A DNA stretch of 64,000 nucleotides from Paralvinella palmiformis (Eukaryota > Annelida > Polychaeta > Terebellida > Alvinellidae): assembly GCA_025642065.1 (NCBI GenBank), contig JAODUP010000963.1, positions 1 through 64,000 on the forward strand. The letters are read 5' to 3'. Shown here piece by piece: positions 49,401 to 60,036 of the stretch. Under the pieces are notes generated by a model. The model had not been told where the DNA came from. It ran no database searches and saw only the letters and a program-made list of their open reading frames with translations. Position numbers and translations under genes: made by a program. How positions within the stretch are numbered: position 1 is the stretch's first letter; each line of letters opens with the position of its first letter.

Positions 49401-51560
49401 TAACATGCTATATTTCCCAGTAAATATAGATTAAGGGTTTTTTCAGTGGTGGTTTGCAACATGGTGCATTTGTCATTCACATATTTTATTCTAGCTATCT
49501 CATTTAACAATAGTTTTAAACAGATTTTACACCCAAAAAAACAAAAGAAAACAATAGGTAACTATATTTGATTACATACATAAATGTAGTTTCACAATAC
49601 ACATATTCCATCCTTTAATTCTAATACCGTAGGTCCTGGCCATTAAGCCGAGGATGGTTTTTAGGCCTAATATATAATGATTTATGGTAGTACTGTCCAT
49701 TAAGCTGACCTAAAAATCCCTTTCCCTGCAGTATTTCCAGGTGACGTTTTGAATGCAGGAAATAGTTTTGTTTTCATAATTTGTTATTCATACCAATGTG
49801 TTTTGTATACTGTCAATAGATCAAGCCAAATTATAACTGTCATTTACACAAACTGTTAGCATATACGTAAGACCTCAAACTTAAATTGACAGCATGATTA
49901 AACATTCAATAAAGCGCATATGAAGTCAATGACTTAGAATTAATTAGACATATTGTTAATTACTACTGAGCCTTTGATGAAACGTTTTGGTCACTAAAGC
50001 GGCAATAACCGAGACAATGTAAATTACTGGTATATGCAGTCAGTTAGTAACTAACTCTCTATTGAAAATAAATCAATTAATCAGTAATTATCCTGTTATT
50101 AGTATAAATATGCCCAGACAAAATATGTATATATGGGGGAATCCTAATGTCTATGCCGCCAAACGAATGAGATACGATCTCTAGCACTGTAGTCTGGGTT
50201 AAAACATTATAAATTTGTTATTTGGAGAGCGTTTAAGCAACTGGATATTCAATAACCGTGTCTGATAAAAGCATTCTAAACAATGATAACTGTTATTATG
50301 TGAGAACAAGAGACGTACAAATAATCCTATCTACCAACAAGAAACAAAATGTTATATTTAGGATAATGAATCAAGAATGTTCCAGTAAACTGTTCCAAGA
50401 ATTTGTAAATTAGTTTGTTAAATTAACAAACAAATTCCCTTGTTCATTGTGTACAGATCAGCAATGATCCACATCATGAAATTGTCTATTAACTGATTTT
50501 GGTGTAATTCAGAATTACTTTAGAATAAATAGGTTTGTTGATTTTTTGTTGAAGAATCAGGAGCAATAAAAAAAGTTGTATCCACAAGATTAAATGTCCA
50601 ACTTAATGTGGGGGGGGGGGGGGTGAATAATGATTGTTTAATCATAGAGCAGTTCTAACGTTTTGTACAATTCATTGTACTGTCTTTTAAGTTAACATTT
50701 CAAGACTGGGATATATTATAAAGTGCAGTGTTTCTTGCAGAAATTGAGTATCCAAAATATTCCAAGTGGCGACTGAAGTTTGTTGAGAGGACCCCTCAGC
50801 CAACCGGTTTTTCGGGCAAACATTTGAAGATGTCTAAAAGATTGATGGACATGAGAGGACCAGAGGAATATCACACTTTTCTTTTACACAAACAATTTGG
50901 AATCAGAGTAAGAAAAGCAGACGATTTGCTCCATAAAATATGTTATGCCATATTTACCAAATAATAATCTAGCTGTGCTGTAACACCATTCAACAGCTCA
51001 GTTTAGGGTTTCTGATTAATAAATTTGTTTCTTTTTCACTGGTCTCAAACATGGATTTATTTGTTGTTTGCTAAATTTTACATTGTGTGTTTATTTTACA
51101 GGCCAAAATGGGTGGCATGATGCACTGGGGTCATATGGATATGATCAGATTGACCATTAACAGGAAGATGGATCAGTCACGGATGTTTGCCATCTGGCGT
51201 GTGGACCCGCCGTGGAAACCCATCACCAAGAAGGGTCAAGGACACAGGATGGGTGGTGGAAAGGGTAGCATAGATAAATTTGTTGCGCCAGTCAAGGCTG
51301 GTCGCATCATTGTAGAGATGGGTGGAGACTGTGAGTTTGATGAGGTGTTCCCGATTCTTGAGCAGGTGCGTGGCAAATTACCATTTAAGGCTGAAGTTGT
51401 CAGCCAGAAAATGTTGGATGAGGAAAAGGCACAGGAAGAATACGTGAAGAAAAACAATATGAATCCATTCTCTTTCGAGTACTGTTTGAAGAATAATATG
51501 ATGGGAAGTCGTGTTTGGTCAAGTCCATACGACTTCTTTTGGAATGGCAAACATAGATAA
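46390..51560 (+). CDS. MRPL16: Mitochondrial ribosomal protein L16 (mRpL16 / uL16m)
   Basis: uL16m is a protein of the mitochondrial large ribosomal subunit, near the peptidyl-transferase/tRNA region. Exons: 46390-46426 (proposed), 50741-50907, 51102-51560; total 663 bases, 220 residues. Exon 2 encodes WRLKFVERTPQPTGF and DMRGPEEYHTFLL. Exon 3 holds the diagnostic core GGMMHWGHMDMIRLTINRKM, FAIWRVDPPWKPITKKGQGH, RMGGGKGSIDKFVAPVKAGR, then SPYDFFWNGKHR before TAA. Exons 2 and 3 are certain. Exon 1 (MALKLCSRLNIK, short, basic and amphipathic as for a mitochondrial presequence) is chosen because it ends in phase 1 at AAAG|GTACAC, matching exon 2. The N-terminus is about 20-30 residues shorter than in mammals, so a further small exon could be hidden in the 4.3-kb intron. 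Confidence 0.9.
47556..48650 (+). pseudogene. hAT-type transposase remnant in mRpL16 intron 1
   Basis: Three separated pieces share one direction. An N-terminal frame (47556-47807) contains RLYEINKRKRAFNQNWKVGH and PWL, as in KIAA1586/ZMYM-like hAT proteins. A central frame (about 47890-48128) has EKQLARKMLTILHKEDIEKL and FRTCHALAMKNRPFSDFVWL. A C-terminal frame ends SSAEVERGFIQLKLIKTNLR, then ERKLTDLLSIKLL, which is the hAT dimerisation region. The catalytic middle is missing and stops separate the pieces, so it is dead. The dimerisation region is internally triplicated (see 48192-48494). Confidence 0.75.
48192..48494 (+). repeat. 103-bp minisatellite, three copies, inside the hAT remnant
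   Basis: Copies begin with GATGACATAAAGATCAC at 48192, 48295 and 48398, a period of exactly 103 bases. Each includes TTGGCTTGC and GAGCGAGGTTTTA(G/T)TCAAC. The first two are nearly identical; the third has a short deletion and several substitutions. The unit covers the start of the hAT dimerisation coding sequence. Confidence 0.9.
48745..48870 (+). repeat. 44-bp tandem repeat, nearly three copies
   Basis: The unit containing TTGGTCAACCCCT(A/G)TCACATC and TGATAGGAAAGTGCCT starts at 48745, 48789 and 48833. The last copy decays after CTGATAAGG. Confidence 0.9.
48900..50740. other. Remainder of mRpL16 intron 1
   Basis: No coding sequence is recognised. A poly-G run of 12 lies at about 50611-50622. 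If an extra mRpL16 exon exists it could be here, but I could not identify one with matching phase and sequence. Confidence 0.4.
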
Positions 51561-51606
51561 AATTGTTTTGAAACTGAATGTATTTGTATTTACTTACAAT
51601 GTAAAA

Positions 51607-51612
51607 AATAAA
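51607..51612 (+). terminator. MRPL16: mRpL16 poly(A) signal
   Basis: A canonical AATAAA lies 47 bases after the TAA stop codon and is followed by a T-rich stretch. It is the first such hexamer downstream. Confidence 0.7.
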
Positions 51613-51639
51613 TTAATATATGGAATTTTTCCTGTTTGC

Positions 51640-52740
51640 TTTTCTTTTCTTCCACTTTAATATTCCACATAACTAAAAAAAGAAATGCATCAGTGTTTGT
51701 GATATGGAAAGATGAGCTATTTTTCATAGAAAAAATGATTGCTAGTAAAATTGGGTGTACAACCAGAACATATAATCTTTATTCAAAATAACACGGCCCG
51801 ATATAAAAATGGCTATATTCCGTAGTTTATTCCTAAGTCATAAAATGCACGAAACATTCTTTTTAGATTTGTGGAGTCTGTCTTAGTCACTTCCCTACAA
51901 TTCAGCAAATGAAGGCCTAGCTGTCACATATACCGGTACTAGCAGAGGCAATCCAGTTGACGTTTCATAGTCAGAAAGATAAAAACTTAGAATGTTGGCT
52001 AATTTCCAAAATAGACCGACATTTAACCTTGTGGTAGTTTAAATAAGCCTGCAGAACATGGCCAGTGATAAACAACCCGTTTATTTTTAGCTGAAAATAT
52101 TTAGCAAATTAGGCTAAATCAGACTAGTTAATTGTGGCTAACAAAAGGGCATTCTCCAACAAATAATTATTGTGTCCCTTTTGAGAATGGTAGTAAATTT
52201 TCTACATGCATTCAATGGTTGTATTGGTCTAAAATGACCACAGTTATTCAGTGTTGCCTCTTGTTAGTCACATTTTAATACATGCAAGGCAGTAAATTAG
52301 ATTGAAACCAATCCTTTCGGTCTGGTTTTTCAATTGGTCAAGGTATATTTGGCTCTTGATTCTGAAGTTTTTATGTTTTATATTTTTTGTGTATTCTCCT
52401 GATGAAAGCACATTTACCTTTTCAATGTTTATCCTATTATTTGACTTCATACAATATATGTGTATATTCAGTTCACAACTGTGACTGGTTACTACCAAGG
52501 TTATCCTCAAGTCCTTGACTAAACTAATTTCTAGGACACTGGCCTAAATTGTGCCGATGTGTCGTTAAACAACATTCATCCATCCATCCTTGACTAAAGA
52601 AAATATGAATTTATTTTCATATGTATATACATGTTACATAGGTGTACTGGAAAACAGAGGTTTCTTATTTATGTACACTATAAACAAAATATTAGGTGAA
52701 GATCACTGTTTAATAGAAAAAAAATTTAATACATACAACT
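51640..52740. other. Convergent intergenic spacer between mRpL16 and the Mcr-like gene
   Basis: No gene is recognised. The segment 52553-52595 (GTGCCGATGTGTCGTTAAAC followed by ATTCATCCATCCATCC) resembles the 3' end of a dispersed repeat. On the minus strand AATAAA at 52752-52757 is a candidate poly(A) signal for the Mcr-like gene, about 460 bases past its stop. Confidence 0.45.
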
Positions 52741-53216
52741 GAGGCACTCGATTTATTGTTGTTGCCCTCATTACTGAGCAGTTATTGGAATAAAGTGATT
52801 AAAATGCTTACAAACACCAATAACATTACACCTTTGATAGTTTTTAAAATATGGAATGTTCATTCAAGACATGGACACAGAAAATATATACAGTGAAACA
52901 AATGAGTATAAAATAACACTGATGAATGGACCGGAAGATGATATCTCACAAATGATCAGATCAGATCCAACTCTTCCTGCCACGGGTGCAATGAAAACGA
53001 TCCATTCAACAAATAAACCAGTCATTAAAGACGAAGCCTAACTTTAATATTAATTGGTCTTTCTACTCCACTGTAAGCTTTACTTTGATGAGAGTCGAAC
53101 CAGTTATTACAGCAAAATAATCTCATATGTTGAAAAACGTAGGTTGCTGCACATGATTATAAACAGTAAATTCAGCTGAAAATATCTAAAATAAGGAAAA
53201 CACACACTTACATACA

Positions 53217-53425
53217 TCAAATAATACCTACGCCGACTCTGTGATTTATTAAAGCAATAACAAAATGTGTAAACACAAACAATAATGCTACTGTCAGTGA
53301 TGGTGATGTCGGGTTGGCAGCGGTGTTGTAATTTGGACAATATGGACACTGGAATGAACCACACACCTGACATATGTGCAGATGGAACAGCGTATATGTG
53401 TCATATATATGGAGCCACCTGACAC
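53217..53425 (-). CDS. Mcr: C-terminal anchor exon of the Mcr-like protein
   Basis: The last exon encodes a four-cysteine segment CQVCGSFQCPYCPNYN, a small-residue stretch NTAANPTSPS, a 17-residue hydrophobic run LTVALLFVFTHFVIALI and a tail NHRVGVGII. This resembles a GPI-anchor signal (as in CD109) or a single membrane-spanning helix with a nine-residue tail. The polar NHR after the hydrophobic run slightly favours a transmembrane segment. Confidence 0.7.
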
Positions 53426-56400
53426 CTGAAAATAAATAAGATACCAATTTAGTAGCTAGAAAATATTTTAATAATTGGTTCATGTAGGTTGTCTTTTTGG
53501 ATCTAAAACTATTTAATACAAAGGTTAATATGAAGTAGCACGGAATTAAAACAAGAGTTAGCTTACATCGATGTAGTTGTTACGTTTTTATGTATTAGCA
53601 TTACACTAATATATAAAGTTAACATTAATGATAATAAAACATATCAAAGGACATATGACATATATTATTCATGATAGGTAGAGTGACATACCTGTTTCAG
53701 CATATTCAAATACACTAATCCCATGGGTAATAGATATGTTTGCAACTGGATACCATCTTCTAGCCTCAAAAGTGAAGCAGGTAGGTTGATCAGGTCTCAC
53801 CTGTAACGAGAAACAGACTAAATAACAAAACAACAGTACACACAGTACATGATTAGTAATTACAGTTCAATGTGATATAGTGTTCTCTAGTTAAGACAAT
53901 CCACGGATGAAATGTTGACATCACCACAAACATAACAAAATTTATGGATTCATTTTTCGAGAACAGATCCAACTTCTGAGAAGACTTACATATTCCAGCA
54001 GCACAATGAGTGTATCATCCCTGAAACGAACACGCCTCAGGCCCGGTACACCGGACCAGTAAAGCTTCATTATTTCATCTCGATTTACTCCATATCCTGT
54101 GGGTATTTCCACCTGAACTGCAATCATTCCAGTAACTGGAGCTATGTCAGTACGCAGCCATCTGTAGTTACACAAAATCCATTAATACAACATATACCTC
54201 ATAGTTAGTTATTCATTCACGATTAAAAAAAATAAAGCCAATTCTTAACAACTGTTTGTTAAACAATGCTTATCATGTCTGGAACATGTGGGCAATGGAT
54301 TACTTCTTAAGGATACAAGATATCCAGCCAAAAATAAGAATGAGGAATGAAATCTGATCCCATGAAATGGAGATCTATGCTTTATGAACGCTAAAAAGTC
54401 AAATGAGTAACTTTCATATCAAATATATGTCATATATACATTTTCATATCACATATATACATAGATTTAAAAAGTGATGTTGATAGTAAAACTGGTTAAC
54501 TGAACCGACCTGATACAAGGTGACAGCACCATTGTACTGGCATTTCTACCACTGAATCGTTTCTCATCAACTGTTACTTCGAAGGTCTTATAATCAGGAT
54601 TCGCTACAAACTGCTGCTTGTCAACATTCCATTCAGCAGTCACCTATGAGCAAAGATCACTGCTACATTAAGTTAAATTAATAATTAATACTGAATAATA
54701 ATAGTGATAAGAATATGAGTCAAGAAAAGAAACAATTAATTACTGGAAAATAACATTAGAGGGTGCCCTGACATATTATGCTTTCACTAAATTTTAAACT
54801 GATAAAATATCTGACTTAATCCCAGTGTATACAAACTAAAGGACCACAATTTACTTTTGGCAAGTGACTGAAACAAAACAATTTAACATGAAGACAACCA
54901 AATATGGACATTTTCATAACAGGTGTGTTAAACTTACTCCAATGTAACCATATCCTGTTCCTGTTAGACTAACGCTTATTTCACCCCAAGCTTCCTCCAG
55001 CTGAAAAACAATAATGAAATAAATTGGGAATAATGTTTAGCATTAAAATTAATTAATTTATAAATATTCAGAACATTATAAACAAACAATGCCTTCTTGA
55101 GATACGTTCTGAGAAGCATCACTACTCATCTTTTGCTAATAATAATGCATCACTTTTTCAATAAAAAACATTTCTCATCAAATATATTAATGATTATTTA
55201 TAACATACCTTAAAATCTTGCAGTAGATAGAAATTAGTCCTGTTCACATTAAGCTGACCCCCCCAGTTAGCTCTCCCAGTTGCAGCAATATTTGCATTGA
55301 TATTGAAGAATTCTCGATTTGATTCAAATAATGCAAATTCTGTCAGAGCTTCCAATGCTAACAGTGTGTCCTTCAACATAAAATAAAATATGTGATTTAA
55401 TGTATTAAATAGACTGATAAATAAACCAATAAACCTTAAAGTTATTGCAATAGTTTACTGAATACATTATTGACAGATTTACTATTAGATTTGGCAATGT
55501 ATCAAAGCATAAGACATATTACATCATACAATGCTAGCCAAAGACGAGTGATAATTTTAGGGCAAGTACAGGCATAAGAAGATTACCACTGTAACAAAAA
55601 AGCCAATTATTTACCTGTGTGGAGGACCAAGACATAAAACCATTATGCTGAGCTAATAGCCACCTCATAATTGGCAAGGCCCCTTTCATGTCGTTGTGCT
55701 GCAGATATAGTTGTAGGGCATAGGACGTTGCCATGACAGCATTCTCCAGATTAGTATAATAAAGACGAGAGCTGATATAATACTTTGCGTTGACTGATTG
55801 ATAAGGATTGGGCTCAATTTCCTTCGCTGACCAGTACATGTGCTCATCTAAAATAGGAATACACCAAACAGGTCAGCAACATCTAGGTTTTAATTGAACA
55901 AGGAAAAATCACATACTGAAACTAAATGAGGAATTATGGGAAAATATCATTACAACATGATGTTTTGCATTCAAGAGATGATTTTCTTGTAGCCAAACTT
56001 TTCACTTAGTCAAGCCACAGTATAATAAAATTTACATTCCCAAACAAGTGACACATTATGTCAGCACAACAAACCACATGCCAAACTGAGACCAGTTTTC
56101 ACCAATACTGACCATGTATTGTATAGCATGCTGAGCAGGTTTATTAAACATCAGCATTTTATACAGGTATGTGTATGAAGTTTTAGCTTAAAATATGCTT
56201 GTCACAGAAATACACCTATTCAAAAACCACTATATTGAAGCTATTTGGATTGGCTATAGAAGATAATAACATGCAGTGATTAACCCAAGCAATAATTATA
56301 CCAATCTCAAATAACGGTACATCAATTATTGCCAAATGTTACGATTTTGTGACTGTGATTTCTAGGCTGTATTAAGACAAAACTCAAACATTCAGGTTTC

Positions 56401-59400
56401 AAGCCCCAATCATTCAATAGAATATTGTAATACAAAAAGAATCATACTTGTAATGAAATTTGCCTGTATCGAAAAAATAAAACCAGACTGTTGACAAAAT
56501 GTGTGATAAGAAAGTTCTTAAATCTAAGCACTGCATTATACACATAACAGCAAGACCATCCTAGTTACTTCTACATGGAAATTGTCAGTACACAGCCAGT
56601 GCACTAAGACATTATGTCATCCAGAACACAGTATATAGTGTATAGAAAAGTTAATTGATAAATCACGTTTACAAAATAATTAATAAAAATCAAATGAAAC
56701 ATAATAAAAATTTAAATCATGATTTATTTGATTTTTGTTGTAATGATTTAAATGCATGATTTATTTGATTTTTGTTGTAGTGATTTAAATCATGATTTAA
56801 ATTAAACAACTCTGATATACATGTGATGTAGACGGTTTACCTCTGCGACGCATTGATTTCAGCCTAATGTAAGCGTCATCCCTGTCTTTGTGATTCGCCA
56901 GCTGGAGGGCATAAGCTGTAATAGCCATCTGAAATGGGTCTGTTATATATTGTACCTTACTGCCCAAATACTGTGCAGCTTTATCGCGGGCAATATCGGA
57001 CTGTATCTTGGCATCCTGAAAAATAACAATATTTACAACTGAATAATAAGACAATAAATCAGCAGAAAAAAATTATTTTATCAGAAATAGACTATTAACT
57101 GACGTATAGAAAACACATTAATCTAATATATACAACAACATACATACCCCAGTTAATCTTGTTGTGCTGGCAAATGTCATGACAACATGAGCAGTTACAG
57201 GGATATGCCAGACATGTTCTACACCATCGGGGTCAACAGTAACGTTCTATGAAGAGACCATACAATAACATATAGCAAGATAACAATAGGTGGTTGATTA
57301 GCATTCAAAAACAAAATAATAAAAAAAACAATTAACCTTTACCCAAAACAAACATGATAGCATAAACCTAACTAATGTTAATTTGTGGAAACATTGTAGT
57401 GAGAATAATTCTGACAATAGAACGTTTGTTGAAGAACTAAATCATTAGTTGGTAGTAATACCATAGACAACTCACCCACATATTTCTGTCATAATAACTA
57501 TCTGACGTTTCGACAAAAGCCCCTTCCTCATTCTGTTGTTGAACTAACCACCTGGCCACCTTATTCATAAGTTCCAAGTCAATGTACACTTGCTTGGCCC
57601 AGTCAGTCAGCAAAGTCTTATGTAAATAACGCAGAATAAACGATGTGACCCTAAAATATTACAAAACAAAAACGTTAATACTTGGAAACATAAATAAACA
57701 ATACAGATGTCACCTCAACCACGTTTATCATCTAGAACAGGAAAAATCCAACATGGCATAAGAAGCTCATGTCCATAAAAGATGAGGTGTGAATGAGGAT
57801 ATCAATAAAAACACTAACCATACACATGGCTTGCTCATTCTTCGGAACTGTTTGAAGGAGCCATCAGCCTGCATGTAGGCAAACTGCCTCATCAAAACTG
57901 AATAAAGAAATGTAAACATTAATAACAAAAACAATATTTACACTAAAAAAATTATATAATTTGTTATAATTGAATTTCACAATCCCATCATCATCATTAA
58001 ATGATGATGATGATGAATTCAACTGGACTAAAAACAGACATAAATATAGCATCAGAAAGTAAGCCAGAAGCACTCACTTGACTCCATATATTCCAAAGCT
58101 TTTTGGGCAACATCATCACTGAGGGCACGGGTTCTCTGCAGGTAGCGCAGTATTTGTAGATTAATAGCATAATCATACATGTACCCTTCAGCAGAATCAT
58201 CAGGGATGGACACTGTATTGCCTGCATCAAGGTGGTCTTCAAAGAACCCAGGTGAAACCACATCCCCTGTAAGAATACATATTATTTTAGTAGGCTGTGA
58301 AAGAATAACCTAGCATCATACCATGTAAATATAACAAAAACCTTGCACTATGATGCCATAGACAAGATATGCAGACTTACCAAAAACATGTAAATAAGCA
58401 ACATTAGAACCGGGTATGTAAAGCAGTTCCCTCTGTCCTGGAACTATGAACTGCTGTGGCATTGGTATATCAAAGTATGGAGCCAGCTGTGAACCTTTGT
58501 TGTTCAAGTCCATAAGGAATGGAATATGATCATTATTGGCTACACCCTCATACTGAAATATAAAGTCTGGCTACTTTAGACGTTATGAACCGAATCACTT
58601 ATGACAGCCAAATAAAAGAGGGCAATATAGGCAGGAAATACTGACATGATCAGTAGATCTGAACATATCTGACAAATAGTAACATGTAACAAACTATTAA
58701 AATGAAGTGGTCTGTTTATAAAAAATGAGAAAGAACGAAATTGATCACATCCAGTAGTAGAAAATGTTAATTGATAAAACAAAAAGTTGTTATTCTTGTT
58801 TTTATGTCATCACATTCTACAGAACATTTTGACATAGACATGGCCACTTGTACACACATTAGGCTAAATGGGCCAATAGATCTTCAAAGATAATGACTCA
58901 AAGTCAACGCCCTTCAGACATGGGCCATGTCACACGGCCATGCTGAGATTTGAAATCAGGTGGTAGCGATCTGTGATCAACTGCACTACCAGTTAGACCA
59001 TGGAGGCGTCCTAACCAGACTTGGAGGACTGCAGTATGCCAAATGACCAAATGAACTCTGCTCATAGAAACAATAATGCACAAATGGAAAAAAACTATTT
59101 ATTTATTTCCTTAGATAAAATATGATAGAAACTCACCGTAACATGCATTCTGATTTCTTCCATATCCCTATCAATGTCACTGAAGGCTGAAATTTTTACC
59201 ACTACTTCACCCTGCTCTATGACAGGCAGAACGGGAAAATGTACGTATTTCTGATGACCTGCTTCAATCTGTCAGTTTAAAACACCCAGCAATTATTTAC
59301 AATGAAAATACAATTTTTGTTTCTCTCTCTCTCTCTGTGCATGTGTGTGTGTGCATACATGTACACAAAATATAATGTTTGGTAAGATTTAGTTGCCTAC

Positions 59401-60000
59401 ACCTATAACACACCCATAACATCATGCCTGGACCCAGTCTACTGTAATAAAATACTTTAAAAGGGACATAACAGTGACAAAACAATACCTGTGGGAATTA
59501 AGTTATAACATGCAGGCTCTTACCTCAACCATGATCTGTACATCACCAGCTGAGACTCGAGGACTGTAGGAGCTAACGTAGCCAAAATCTTCCACATGGA
59601 TAAAACGATAATTCTCTCCTCCGTGTAAAGTAATCAAGGCCTAAAATACACAACGTTTATATATTTACCAAATGGGTACTTTGTATAGAAATATATGGTT
59701 CAAATTAATTTACTGAACAATTAATCAACATGCAAACACCAAAACACACCTCTATATCTTGGTTCCAGTAGTTATAAACAGCAAGCCTTATTCCAATCTG
59801 TTCACCACGACGAACATTCGCAGGATACTCTGATATTATCCAAAAGCGTCTAGTTACATCGTGCTGAACTGGGTCTTTGAATAATGACAAGCCATACTCA
59901 GGATGAAGTATAAAACCACTGATTACATATGGTTGGCTAGTTTCTGGGGCATCTAGCTTTATCTCTACTCTACCTCTTGGTCTAGAAAAAGATGTTTTTG

Positions 60001-60036
<36 letters not shown>

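Noticed and set aside
52856..53041. 61-codon plus-strand ORF beginning MFIQDMDTENIYSE
   Set aside because: It lies antisense to the expected 3' untranslated region of the Mcr-like gene, has no recognisable motif and is within chance length for this base composition.
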